A DNA stretch of 40,709 nt. Source: Clostridia bacterium (lineage in GTDB: Bacteria > Bacillota > Clostridia > TANB77 > CAG-508). The stretch spans positions 1 through 40,709 of the forward strand of contig CAAEBO010000066.1 in assembly GCA_900754085.1 (NCBI GenBank). Reading direction: 5' to 3'. The notes below the pieces were generated by a model that was given only the letters and a program-made list of their open reading frames with translations, was not told the DNA's origin and did no database searches. Below are positions 31,807-39,982 of this stretch, piece by piece. The position numbers were made by a program, and so were the translations under genes. Position 1 is the first letter of the stretch, and each line of letters starts with the position of its first letter.

Positions 31807-32931
31807 CTAGCCTAGTAATATTTTGCATATATCTCTTGTAGAATATTTCTTGGCAAGTAATTTTGCATTTATCTTCATTTGCTTAAACTTATCTGGATTG
31901 TTAAGAAGTGAGTGCAAAATTTCATCTACCGTACTACTAGATTTTATCCAAATACCTACACCTTTTTCTTCAAGAAATTCTGCATTTTGAAATTCTTGGC
32001 CAGGAATAGGATTTATAACGATAATTGGAAGACCAGAAGCTAAACTTTCTGAAGTTGTAAGACCACCTGGTTTGGTTACTACTAAATCAGAAACACTCAT
32101 TAGTTCTGGAACACTGTTTGTATATTCCATTATCTTTATATCTTCAGGCATATTAGAATTGTTTGCAAGTTCTTCAAATTTATGTTTCATTTTTATATTT
32201 TTTCCAGATATAGCAACAATCTGAATATTGTTAAAATCATTTAATAATGAACTTAAAACTTTTAAAGTTTTACTTTTTCCAAGACCAAATTCGCCACCAC
32301 CAAAGAAAAGAATAGTTTTTTTGTTTTCTTTTAATCCAAATTGACTTAAAATTTCAGATCTATCAAAATTTAATAAAAATTTATTAGACAATGGAATACC
32401 AGTTACAAAGATCTTTTCTTCTGGAACTTTTTTTTCGATTAAGTCTTCTTTCATTTTATTATGCGCAACAAAGAAATAATCAATACATTTTTTTCCTACT
32501 AACCATTGGTCGTGAGGTGCAAAGTCTGTCATAATAGAAGCAATTTTACAATTTATTTTATTATGCTTTTTTAAAAAACTACACATTTGGCTTGCAAAAG
32601 GATGTGTAGAGATAATTAAATCTGGCATGTATTCTTGTAATAAAATATTTAATTTTCTAGCCAAAATTTTATTAGACGTACTAGTAAGCTCAGCTACCGG
32701 ACCTTTTTGCGAAGTATAATAAATAGTTCCCCAAGCCCAAGGAGCTTTTTTTGCCATTTCTTTGTAGGCAGTAGTTGTCACCTTTTCCAAATGTTTGTTT
32801 ACATATTTCATACAATCAATTATTTCTGTTTCCACATCTTCATAATTATTTTTTATATAATCGTTAATTGCATTTGCAGCAGACAAATGTCCACCACCAT
32901 ATGATGCATAAAAAATTAATACCTTTTTCAT
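31807..32931 (-). CDS. MGDG-synthase/UgtP-like glycosyltransferase
   Basis: This resembles the family of monogalactosyl-diacylglycerol synthase and processive diglucosyl-diacylglycerol synthase (GT28-type C-terminus), which puts sugars on diacylglycerol to make membrane glycolipids and the lipoteichoic-acid anchor. ATG 32931 gives MKKVLIFYASYGGGHLSAAN, the normal start with the GGGH motif; longer forms from 32943 or 32970 have worse spacing to AAAGGA. The N-terminal domain includes PDLIISTHPFASQM and MTDFAPHDQW. The C-terminal domain has TILFFGGGEFGLGK, VVTKPGGLTTSESLASGLPI and PIPGQEFQNAEFL, the UDP-sugar site. The protein is about 374 residues. Lipid sugar specificity cannot be told. It is divergent from sleB. 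Confidence 0.88.
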   Translation of the reverse strand: MKKVLIFYASYGGGHLSAANAINDYIKNNYEDVETEIIDCMKYVNKHLEKVTTTAYKEMAKKAPWAWGTIYYTSQKGPVAELTSTSNKILARKLNILLQEYMPDLIISTHPFASQMCSFLKKHNKINCKIASIMTDFAPHDQWLVGKKCIDYFFVAHNKMKEDLIEKKVPEEKIFVTGIPLSNKFLLNFDRSEILSQFGLKENKKTILFFGGGEFGLGKSKTLKVLSSLLNDFNNIQIVAISGKNIKMKHKFEELANNSNMPEDIKIMEYTNSVPELMSVSDLVVTKPGGLTTSESLASGLPIIVINPIPGQEFQNAEFLEEKGVGIWIKSSSTVDEILHSLLNNPDKFKQMKINAKLLAKKYSTRDICKILLG

Positions 32932-33065
32932 TTTAAAATCCATTCCTTTCTCGCTTGGCTCGTAAAGCACACATAGTTATGGAATTTTTTATTTCTTCCA
33001 AATTATTCTACTAATTATTTTGTTTATCTGCCTAGAGTTGCAGATGTATTTTTTTAAATTAAGCT

Positions 33066-33094
33066 TTTATAATTACAAAAAAATTTTACCACAA
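33066..33094 (-). promoter_or_regulatory. Possible sigma-A promoter of the glycosyltransferase gene
   Basis: On the minus strand TTGTGG (33094-33089) and TATAAA (33071-33066) are 17 bases apart. The 315-base gap between this gene and sleB also has a small hairpin at 33026-33045 (ATCTGC/GCAGAT) followed by a T run on the plus strand; I see no gene in it. Confidence 0.4.
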
Positions 33095-33119
33095 TTTATA
33101 AAAAAAGAATAGAAGAAGT

Positions 33120-33149
33120 TGAATAAATTTGTAAATTTTACACAAAATA
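33120..33149 (+). promoter_or_regulatory. Possible sigma-G-type promoter of sleB-ypeB
   Basis: TGAATA (33120-33125) and CAAAATA (33143-33149) are 17 bases apart, fitting the sigma-G pattern (TGnATA, CATnnTA) in most positions. In Bacillus sleB-ypeB is read by sigma-G in the forespore. It is about 100 bases upstream of the start. Confidence 0.3.
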
Positions 33150-33246
33150 TTTTAAAGAAAATTTAGATAGGAGAATTATAAAAGATTAAAACTTTTAATT
33201 TGTAGCTTGAAAATTTTTATATAAAACTTAGATTGGAGGAAGTAGT

Positions 33247-33720
33247 TTGAAAAGGTATTATAAAATATTGGTTTCGATGGCTTTAATATTAGTATTAATA
33301 ATTTTAGTTAATTTTATAACTAAAAATGATAGTAATAAAGTTTATGCAGCCTCTAGTAGTTCTGCTTCGGATTTACAATTAATGGCAAGAGCAATAAATG
33401 GAGAGGCAAGAGGCGAACCATATGAAGGTCAAGTAGCAGTTGGTGCAGTTATATTAAATAGAGTAAAAAATTCTAGTTTTCCAAATACAATAGCAGGTGT
33501 TATATATCAACCAGGAGCTTTTACAGCAGTATCGGATGGACAAATTAACGTTCCAATTGCAGAAAATTCTACTGTTGTTAAAGCGGCGCAAGACGCATTA
33601 AACGGTTGGGACCCAACAGGTGGGGCAATATACTATTTTAATCCTAACACAGCAACAAACAAGTGGATATGGTCAAGACCACTAATAAAGCAAATTGGAA
33701 AGCATAGATTTTGTAAATAG
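33247..33720 (+). CDS. sleB: Spore cortex-lytic enzyme SleB (catalytic domain only)
   Basis: SleB cleaves spore cortex peptidoglycan during germination. TTG 33247 follows GGAGG by seven bases. The N-terminus has a signal or membrane segment (ILVSMALILVLIILVNFI, residues about 7-24) and a likely cleavage or linker region (VYAASSSSASD). The Hydrolase_2 domain has the catalytic Glu in MARAINGEARGEPYEGQVAV, then GAVILNRVKNSSFPNTI and ALNGWDPTGGAIYYFNP. The protein is 157 residues; B. subtilis SleB has an extra N-terminal peptidoglycan-binding domain that is absent here. ypeB lies 16 bases downstream, the usual partner order. A different cell-wall hydrolase (CwlJ-like) is possible, but the ypeB neighbour favours SleB. 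Confidence 0.9.
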   Translation: MKRYYKILVSMALILVLIILVNFITKNDSNKVYAASSSSASDLQLMARAINGEARGEPYEGQVAVGAVILNRVKNSSFPNTIAGVIYQPGAFTAVSDGQINVPIAENSTVVKAAQDALNGWDPTGGAIYYFNPNTATNKWIWSRPLIKQIGKHRFCK

Positions 33721-33736
33721 AAATAGGAGGGTAAAA

Positions 33737-35128
33737 ATGGGTTTAAAAGAAAAAGTTATAGACTGGAAAAATAGGTTAAAAGATAGGCATATGCTAACAA
33801 TTATTTTCACCTTAATTGCAATAATAGGTCTTCTTGCAATGGTGATTTACAAAAAACAAACAGAATACAGACAAGCTTCAGAAAATTCATATAATCAAGC
33901 TTTTTATGAATTGGTAGACTATGTTCAAAATGTAGAAAATTATTTAGGTAAATCATTAATTTCTACAACGTCAGAACATGGGGCAGAAACTTTAACACGT
34001 GTATGGAAAGAAGCTAATTTAGCTCAAACTTATTTATCACAATTACCAATAAGTAGTAATGAATTAGAAAATACATCGAAATTTTTAAATCAAGTAAGTG
34101 ATTATAGTTATGCTTTGTCGAGAAAAAATATAAATAATGAGCCATTGTCACAAGAAGATTTAGACAACTTGAAAGATTTACATGACTATAGTGTTAATTT
34201 AGAAAATGTATTAAATCAACTTTCAAATGATATAAATAACGGAAGAATTAAATGGGGTGAACTTACTAAAAAAGGAAGTAGTATGTTTGCACAGCAAGTT
34301 AGCAATATTTCTAAAGATAGTTTTGGAAATATAGAGCAAGAATTTCACGAATATGCAGGGTTAATTTACGATGGTGCGTTTTCTGAACATATTACTAAGT
34401 CTGAAAAAGTAGGTCTTACAGGTGCAGATATAGACGAGGAAAAAGCAAAAGAAATAGCCACAAATTTTATTGGAAATAATAAAATAAAAGAAATAAATTC
34501 TAATGGTTTAGCAGAAAATGCAGATATTCCAACATACGATTTTAAAGTTAAATTAAATGATCAAAATGATTCTAACGAACTTGCTATATCAATTACTAAA
34601 AAGGGTGGACACATTTTATTTAGCAATTTTAATCGTGAAGTTAGTGTAGAAAATATAGATGACGAAACTGCCAATAAAATTGCTTTAGATTTCTTGAACT
34701 CTAAAGGTTATACTAATATGAAAAGAACATATTATCTTAAAGAAGAAGGAATAATGACAATAAATTACGCATATGTTCAAAACGATGTAACTATGTATCC
34801 AGATTTAATAAAGGTAAAGGTAGCACTAGATAATGGTGATATTTTAGGAATAGAAACACAAGGATATTTAAATTCACATACTGTGAGAAATATACCAAAG
34901 GTAAAAGTATCAAAAGAAAAGGCAAAGGAAGTTTTAAATAAGAAATTAGAGATAAAGTCTGAAGGTTTAGCATTTATACCAACCGAATATAAGACAGAAA
35001 TTCTTTGCTGGGAATTTAAAGGAAACGTAGCTGGTACAGACTTTTTAGTATATATTAATGCTGAAACTGGAAAAGAAGAAGATATTCTAACAATTGTAAA
35101 TACACCAAATGGAACATTAACAATGTAA
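33737..35128 (+). CDS. ypeB: Germination protein YpeB
   Basis: YpeB is needed to place and protect SleB in the spore. ATG 33737 follows AGGAGGG by five bases; the frame is open further upstream, overlapping sleB, but without a ribosome site. The 463-residue protein has one N-terminal membrane segment (LTIIFTLIAIIGLLAMVIY, about 20-38), a long helical N-terminal domain, and C-terminal PepSY-type repeats (ITKKGGHILFSNFNR; DEETANKIALDF-like and VSKEKAKEVLNKKLEIK stretches). The length is close to B. subtilis YpeB. Downstream is gdpP with its own promoter. Confidence 0.92.
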   Translation: MGLKEKVIDWKNRLKDRHMLTIIFTLIAIIGLLAMVIYKKQTEYRQASENSYNQAFYELVDYVQNVENYLGKSLISTTSEHGAETLTRVWKEANLAQTYLSQLPISSNELENTSKFLNQVSDYSYALSRKNINNEPLSQEDLDNLKDLHDYSVNLENVLNQLSNDINNGRIKWGELTKKGSSMFAQQVSNISKDSFGNIEQEFHEYAGLIYDGAFSEHITKSEKVGLTGADIDEEKAKEIATNFIGNNKIKEINSNGLAENADIPTYDFKVKLNDQNDSNELAISITKKGGHILFSNFNREVSVENIDDETANKIALDFLNSKGYTNMKRTYYLKEEGIMTINYAYVQNDVTMYPDLIKVKVALDNGDILGIETQGYLNSHTVRNIPKVKVSKEKAKEVLNKKLEIKSEGLAFIPTEYKTEILCWEFKGNVAGTDFLVYINAETGKEEDILTIVNTPNGTLTM

Positions 35129-35207
35129 AAAGTAGGCAACTTAAGAAAAATCTTTAATAAAAGCAGATAAATTAACTATTTAAATAATATACGAAAATAT
35201 ACCAAAG

Positions 35208-35236
35208 TTGACAATAATGCAAAATTAGCGTACAAT
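35208..35236 (+). promoter_or_regulatory. Sigma-A promoter of gdpP
   Basis: TTGACA at 35208-35213 and TACAAT at 35231-35236 are 17 bases apart. Confidence 0.82.
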
Positions 35237-35273
35237 TAAATAGAAATTGTTTAGAAAATAAAAGGAGAATTGT

Positions 35274-37277
35274 ATGCTGAATAACAATAGATTTCTTGAA
35301 AAGATAACATCAAGAACAAAAATATATTTAGCGATTATAGCTTTTCTAATAATTATTATATGTATAAATAGACCAAAATTAATAATACCAGGAATATTAT
35401 TATTTGTTTTAATAATAATATATTCTTATTGGACAAATAGTAAGCGAAATGCAGAACTTTCAAGGCAAATACAAAATTTAACTATGACTATGGATGGAAC
35501 TGCTAAAAAGTCGTTAATAAATTCACCCTTTCCATTAATAATTATAGAAACAACAGGAAATATTATATGGAAAAGTTCTAAATTTGTTTATGAATTTGCT
35601 AATATAGATATTAATAATTATTTAATAGATATTTTAGAAGAAATAAAAGAAGATATTAAAGCTGAGCAAGATAAAAAACAAAAAACTATTGTAAAAAAGG
35701 TACAAATAGGAAATAAGGTATATAGCGTTTTAGGTGAATATATTCGTTCTAAAAATGAGTCTTCAGAGAATATAACTATTTTGTATTTTATAGATATAAC
35801 ACAATCTATAAAAGAAAAAAAGAAATACGAAGATTCTAAAACTTGTATAGGAATTTTAACTGTAGATAATTACGAAGAAATTATACAAAGAATAGATGTA
35901 GAAAATAGACCACAAGTTATTGCCGAAATAGAAAAGGTAATTTATGAATGGGCTTCTTCTACAGGCGGAATTGTTATAAAGAATGACAGAAACACGTTTA
36001 TATATGTTTTCGAGTATAAGTATTTAAAAGAAATTAAAGAAAACAAATTTGGAATATTAGACCAAATAAAAGAAATAAATGTGGAAGCTGGTATTCAACT
36101 AACTTTAAGTATTGCAATATCAACAGATGGCGAAACAAATTATGAAAAATATAAAACAGCATTAGAAAGTATGGATATTGTACTTGGAAGAGGTGGAGAC
36201 CAAGCTGTTATAAAAGAAGATGGTAAATATGTCTTCTTTGGTGGAAGAACAGAGGAAATAGAAAAACGAACAAAGGTAAAAGCAAGAACAGTTGCTCATG
36301 CCTTAGAAAACTTAATTAAAGAGTCAGAAAATGTTTTAATTATGGGACATTCTAATGGAGATATAGACTCTATGGGATCAAGTCTTGGTGTTTATAGATT
36401 AGCTAAAACATTGGAAAAAGAAGTAAACATAGTTAATAACACATATGGCATGACATTAAGTAAATTTATAGAAGAACTAGAAAAAGATGATGAATATAAA
36501 AATGCGATAATTTCTAAAAATGAAGCATTAAATAAAGTTACAAATAAAACTTTATTAATAATTACAGACACACATAAACAAAATTATGTGGAAGTTCCAG
36601 AATTATTAGACAAAGCTGGTCAAATTGTTATTATAGATCATCATAGAAGAAGTACAGACTATATAGAAAATGCAACTCTTACATTCCAAGAGGTATACGC
36701 ATCTTCTGCTTCTGAACTAGTAACAGAAATTTTACAATATACGGATGTAAAAGTGAAATTAAAGACAATCGAAGTAGAAGGTTTATATGGTGGTATTATG
36801 GTAGATACAAAGAATTTTACCTTCAAGACAGGAGTAAGAACGTTTGAAGCAGCAGCATATTTACGTAAATGTGGTGTAGATATAATTAAAGTTAAAAAGT
36901 GGTTTCAAAGTGATTTAAATAGTTATAATGAAATTGCAAATATAGTAAGAAATGCAGAGATGTATGAAAATTCTATTGCTATTGCTATATATGACAAAGA
37001 AGATAAAGATGCAAACTTAATTTGTGCAAAAGCAGCAGATGAATTGTTAACTATTTCGGATATAACAGCTTCGTTTGTGCTTGGAAATGTTGGAGATAGA
37101 ATATGTATAAGTGGTAGATCTATAGGAGATGTTAATGTTCAAATTATATTGGAAAAACTTGGCGGTGGTGGACATATCACTTTAGCAGGAGCTCAAGTTG
37201 AAGGAATGACACTAGAAGAGGTAAAACAAGAACTTATTAACAGAATTAATGAATATTTTTCAGAAATTTCAAATTAG
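35274..37277 (+). CDS. gdpP: c-di-AMP phosphodiesterase GdpP (DHH/DHHA1)
   Basis: GdpP degrades cyclic di-AMP to pApA and so controls potassium, osmotic balance and wall stress. The 667-residue membrane protein has two N-terminal helices (about 16-32 and 38-54), a PAS-like domain (about 75-180), a degenerate GGDEF domain (about 185-330, no GGDEF motif) and the DHH catalytic part. The first motif is GHSNGDIDSMG near residue 357; then come TDTHK, IIDHHRRSTDY, GGIMVDTKNF and the DHHA1 GGGGHITLAGAQ. All the metal-binding Asp and His residues expected are present. AAAGGAG lies upstream of the ATG. In many Firmicutes rplI and dnaB follow; here a DnaA-box cluster does. Confidence 0.95.
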   Translation: MLNNNRFLEKITSRTKIYLAIIAFLIIIICINRPKLIIPGILLFVLIIIYSYWTNSKRNAELSRQIQNLTMTMDGTAKKSLINSPFPLIIIETTGNIIWKSSKFVYEFANIDINNYLIDILEEIKEDIKAEQDKKQKTIVKKVQIGNKVYSVLGEYIRSKNESSENITILYFIDITQSIKEKKKYEDSKTCIGILTVDNYEEIIQRIDVENRPQVIAEIEKVIYEWASSTGGIVIKNDRNTFIYVFEYKYLKEIKENKFGILDQIKEINVEAGIQLTLSIAISTDGETNYEKYKTALESMDIVLGRGGDQAVIKEDGKYVFFGGRTEEIEKRTKVKARTVAHALENLIKESENVLIMGHSNGDIDSMGSSLGVYRLAKTLEKEVNIVNNTYGMTLSKFIEELEKDDEYKNAIISKNEALNKVTNKTLLIITDTHKQNYVEVPELLDKAGQIVIIDHHRRSTDYIENATLTFQEVYASSASELVTEILQYTDVKVKLKTIEVEGLYGGIMVDTKNFTFKTGVRTFEAAAYLRKCGVDIIKVKKWFQSDLNSYNEIANIVRNAEMYENSIAIAIYDKEDKDANLICAKAADELLTISDITASFVLGNVGDRICISGRSIGDVNVQIILEKLGGGGHITLAGAQVEGMTLEEVKQELINRINEYFSEISN

Positions 37278-37281
37278 AAAT

Positions 37282-37325
37282 AAAAAACTTATTAGCTTGT
37301 TAGGAAAGTTGATAAGTTTTTTTTG
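37282..37325 (+). terminator. Terminator of gdpP
   Basis: AAAACTTAT (37284-37292) pairs with ATAAGTTTT (37312-37320), followed by T7. Confidence 0.75.
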
Positions 37326-37431
37326 TACAATATAAAGTAAACATAATGTAAAAAGATGAATACACACATCTTATTTTTGATATAGTCAATTTTTATTTAA
37401 AAATAGGCAAAAGTTAATGTTGATAAAAATA

Positions 37432-37536
37432 TGTGGAAATTGTGGAATACCCAAAAACTATGTGGATAAAAAAAAGGCGAGTGACACGAAAGTACTAAAA
37501 TAAAAGGGTGGATAATGTGGATAACTATGTGGATAA
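37432..37536 (+). promoter_or_regulatory. Cluster of DnaA boxes
   Basis: TGTGGATAA, the reverse complement of the DnaA box TTATCCACA, occurs perfectly at 37461-37469, 37516-37524 and 37528-37536. One-mismatch or weaker forms are at 37432-37440, 37441-37449 and 37507-37515. All six have the same orientation. A 140-base stretch of almost only A and T follows. It lies in the 420-base gap after gdpP. No dnaA or dnaN is in the window. Confidence 0.75.
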
Positions 37537-37647
37537 AAATAAAATCGACATAAAAACAACAAAATATAACAAAATAAATTATAATGTGATAAAAAATTTA
37601 AATATAAATGTGATTATAAAAAAAATTAACAATATAATAAAAAATAT

Positions 37648-37676
37648 TTGAAAAATAAAATAATGTATGTTACTAT
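37648..37676 (+). promoter_or_regulatory. Possible promoter of the 57-residue gene
   Basis: TTGAAA (37648-37653) and TACTAT (37671-37676) are 17 bases apart, at the end of the AT-rich stretch. Confidence 0.4.
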
Positions 37677-37697
37677 GTAAAAAAACGGGGTGATAAT

Positions 37698-37871
37698 ATG
37701 TCAGATGATAAAGAAATAGAAGTTGTAAATGGAAATGGTGAAGAATTAGAAATTTCACAAGTATATGAACATTTAGATATTGAAAAGCCAAATATGGAAA
37801 AGAAAAAAGATATAGTTGTTCCAAAAGTAAAGAAAAAGGAAGAAAAAGAATCTAATGAAGACAAAGAATAG
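37698..37871 (+). CDS. Small charged hypothetical protein (57 residues)
   Basis: ATG 37698 has GGGGTG five bases upstream. The product starts MSDDKEIEVVNGNGEELEIS, is acidic in the first half and very rich in Lys and Glu in the second (KKKDIVVPKVKKKEEKE), with no Cys and no hydrophobic segment. The stop codon overlaps the left arm of a strong terminator. The clear ribosome site, codon use and terminator support a real gene. The family is unknown. It lies right behind the DnaA-box cluster. Confidence 0.68.
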   Translation: MSDDKEIEVVNGNGEELEISQVYEHLDIEKPNMEKKKDIVVPKVKKKEEKESNEDKE

Positions 37872-37894
37872 AAACAATATGTTTCTATTTTTTG
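37867..37894 (+). terminator. Terminator of the 57-residue gene
   Basis: A 10-bp perfect stem AATAGAAACA (37867-37876) with 37880-37889, loop ATA, then T6. The left arm includes the stop codon. Confidence 0.87.
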
Positions 37895-37988
37895 TCTTTT
37901 AAAACTAACGAATAAGCTAGAAACAAATTTATACTACTAAAGAGTTAATTATTTTGAAAAATTAATTATAATTTTTGCCTAGAAACTA

Positions 37989-38017
37989 TTGACATATTAC
38001 TACAAAGATGGTATCAT
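37989..38017 (+). promoter_or_regulatory. Sigma-A promoter of tRNA-Arg
   Basis: TTGACA (37989-37994) and TATCAT (38012-38017) are 17 bases apart, 20 bases before the tRNA. Confidence 0.82.
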
Positions 38018-38036
38018 ATATCTTGTTCGAAGAAAT

Positions 38037-38113
38037 GGGTCAGTAGCTCAGTTGGATAGAGCATTGGCCTTCTAAGCCAAGGGTCAGGGGTTCGAATCCC
38101 TTCTGGCTCACCA
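38037..38113 (+). tRNA. tRNA-Arg (TCT)
   Basis: GGGTCAGTAGCTCAG starts a full cloverleaf with anticodon loop CTTCTAA (anticodon TCT, reading AGA, a common Arg codon here), T loop TTCGAAT and encoded CCA at 38111-38113. Length 77. Confidence 0.93.
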
Positions 38114-38121
38114 TATTCGAT

Positions 38122-38164
38122 AAAAATCTACAAAGTTAATTATAAACTTTGTAGATTTTTTTTG
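38122..38164 (+). terminator. Terminator of tRNA-Arg
   Basis: A 16-bp perfect stem (38122-38137 with 38145-38160), loop AATTATA, then T run. Confidence 0.9.
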
Positions 38165-38254
38165 CTTTTTAATAATAAAAATGTTACCTTCTGCAAATAA
38201 AAGTCAATATATAAGTGTAAGATATCTTAGAAAAAGAAAGGGTTTAGATCTAAA

Positions 38255-38779
38255 GTGAACGGAAAAATAAAAGATTATATAGAAAATGATGAAATTGAAT
38301 TAGAAAAAATAATAAAGGATTATTCGAATTATACAATTACTATAATAAATAATATGGTAAAAGATAATTTAAGCAAAGAAGATAAAGAAGAAATACTTTC
38401 AGAAATTTTTTTTATAGTTTGGAAAAACAAAGATAAGCTAGATATTAATAAAAATTTAAGTTCATATATTGCAGGTGTAACAAAGAATATAGCAAAAGAA
38501 TATTTAAGAAGAATTAAAATTAATTATAACATTTGCGATTACGAGAATACTTTATATAGTTATGACGAGATAGAAATATTTAATACAAATATGGAAACAA
38601 TTAGAAAGATAGAAAACAAATTGAACAATATGAAAGAAATAGATAAGAAAATTTTTTTGGAATTTTATTATTATTGTAAATCAATTAAGGATATAGCTAA
38701 GGAACAAAATATTAGTATATTTAGTGTAAAACAGAGGTTATATAGAATCAGAAACAAATTGAAGAAAGAAGGAAGATAA
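38255..38779 (+). CDS. ECF-like sigma factor paired with a DUF4179-like protein
   Basis: GTG 38255 is used; AGAAAGGG lies 12 bases upstream and no later Met fits. The 174-residue product has sigma region 2 (NLSKEDKEEILSEIFFIVWK, LSSYIAGVTKNIAKEYLRR) and region 4 (MKEIDKKIFLEFYYYCKSIK, ISIFSVKQRLYRIRNKLKKE). It is distinct from the two sigma factors at 24392 and 39983. The next gene starts one base after its stop. A TGTTAC/GTCAAT pair at 38182 and 38203 might be an ECF promoter, but the spacing (15) is short. Confidence 0.88.
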   Translation: MNGKIKDYIENDEIELEKIIKDYSNYTITIINNMVKDNLSKEDKEEILSEIFFIVWKNKDKLDINKNLSSYIAGVTKNIAKEYLRRIKINYNICDYENTLYSYDEIEIFNTNMETIRKIENKLNNMKEIDKKIFLEFYYYCKSIKDIAKEQNISIFSVKQRLYRIRNKLKKEGR

Positions 38780-38780
38780 T

Positions 38781-39836
38781 ATGAATAATAATATTTTAGA
38801 AAAAGTAAAAATCAAAATGGCTATATCCAATATGCAAAAGGAGGATATAGTTATGAATAGAAATAAAGTAAGGACTGCGAAGAAAATAGGAATTGCTGCA
38901 TGTATAGCAATGTCTGTAACAGGAGTAGCTTTTGCAACTACAAAAATAATTAATAAATTTGGCGAAAATAGCAGTGATGGGGTTCAAATTGCAGTTGATA
39001 ACAAATATTATAAGGAAATAAATACAGAATACAAAGAGTCAGATGGAATAAGTGTAAGTTTAGAGTCTTTTTTAATAGATGATAATAATTTTAATATAAA
39101 CTTTAAAATAAGAACAAATAATAAAGATATAATGCTAAATGAAGGAATCATAGGAATTGAAGATTTAAAAGTAGTAAATGAAAATAATGAAACTGTTTTT
39201 ATAACAGGAGAATTAGAAGCTAAAGAAATGCAAGAAAAGTATAAAACAGAAGAAGAAGCTAGACAAAAATATGATGGATATAAAGGAGCATATAGTGAAA
39301 ATTATACTAAAATAAATGACAATGAAATTATATATCATTTGACAGCAACAGGAAATGAAGAAGAATTTCCTGTATCTAAAAAATTAAAAATAGCATTTAC
39401 TAGAATAAAAAAGAGATATTGGAAGAATGGAAAAGAAAATGCTATAGTATATAGTGGTAATTGGAATTATGAGATTGATGTGCCAGAAGAAATGGCAAAA
39501 TCTAATATTAAACAATACAAATTAATTTCTATTAGTGATAAAAATTATAAGTTTGAAAGTGCTAAAGTTTCTAATACAGCTTTTAAAATATATTTAAGTA
39601 ATTGTAAAGGAATTGCTTGGAATGATAAAGAATGTGTTGAAACAGCAGATGGAAAAAAATTTTATCCTGCACATAGATCAGATGGAGATGGACTAATAAG
39701 TGTTAATGAAGATGGAAATCTAACATATTATAATACATTTAACTTAACAAACTATGATGCAACAGATACGTTAAAAGTTCATTTGTTTAAGGAAAATGGG
39801 GAAGAAGTTATTGTAGAATTAGAACAAGTAAAATAG
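38781..39836 (+). CDS. Membrane-anchored DUF4179-like protein, probable anti-sigma factor
   Basis: In Clostridia such proteins commonly follow an ECF sigma gene and are thought to act as its anti-sigma factor. The first 32 residues are cytoplasmic and basic. One membrane segment (IGIAACIAMSVTGVAFA, about 37-53) follows, then an extracellular part of about 300 residues with mostly beta-strand character (ISVSLESFLIDDNNFNINFK; WNYEIDVPEE). No zinc-finger motif is seen. A second, textbook ribosome site (AAAAGGAGG, 38836-38844) lies eight bases before an in-frame ATG at 38853, so a form lacking the first 24 residues may also be made. The family assignment is from the overall pattern and is moderate. 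Confidence 0.75.
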   Translation: MNNNILEKVKIKMAISNMQKEDIVMNRNKVRTAKKIGIAACIAMSVTGVAFATTKIINKFGENSSDGVQIAVDNKYYKEINTEYKESDGISVSLESFLIDDNNFNINFKIRTNNKDIMLNEGIIGIEDLKVVNENNETVFITGELEAKEMQEKYKTEEEARQKYDGYKGAYSENYTKINDNEIIYHLTATGNEEEFPVSKKLKIAFTRIKKRYWKNGKENAIVYSGNWNYEIDVPEEMAKSNIKQYKLISISDKNYKFESAKVSNTAFKIYLSNCKGIAWNDKECVETADGKKFYPAHRSDGDGLISVNEDGNLTYYNTFNLTNYDATDTLKVHLFKENGEEVIVELEQVK

Positions 39837-39853
39837 AGATAATTGATTTTGAA

Positions 39854-39890
39854 GAGGTTTTCCAAAGAAGGAAAACCTCATTTCATCTTT
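39854..39890 (+). terminator. Probable terminator of the sigma/DUF4179 pair
   Basis: GAGGTTTTCC (39854-39863) pairs perfectly with GGAAAACCTC (39870-39879); the tail is T-rich but broken. Confidence 0.65.
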
Positions 39891-39935
39891 AAGATAATGT
39901 GAATATAGAATTAGACCAAAAATTATAAAAATTTT

Positions 39936-39964
39936 TGTAACGAATTGTCAAAAATAGATGTCTA
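39936..39964 (+). promoter_or_regulatory. Putative ECF-type autoregulated promoter
   Basis: TTTTTGTAAC (TGTAAC at 39936-39941), 17 bases, then TGTCTA (39959-39964). The layout mirrors the promoter at 24910-24938 of the paralogous pair. Confidence 0.55.
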
Positions 39965-39982
39965 AAATAATAGGAGGACAAA

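Noticed and set aside
33026..33057. Plus-strand terminator hairpin between the glycosyltransferase and sleB
   Set aside because: The stem is only 6 bp and no plus-strand gene lies upstream to terminate; its role is unclear.
37432..37680. Chromosomal origin oriC
   Set aside because: The DnaA boxes and AT-rich flank fit, but dnaA/dnaN are not here and the genes on the left mostly run toward the site, opposite to the usual leading-strand bias at an origin.
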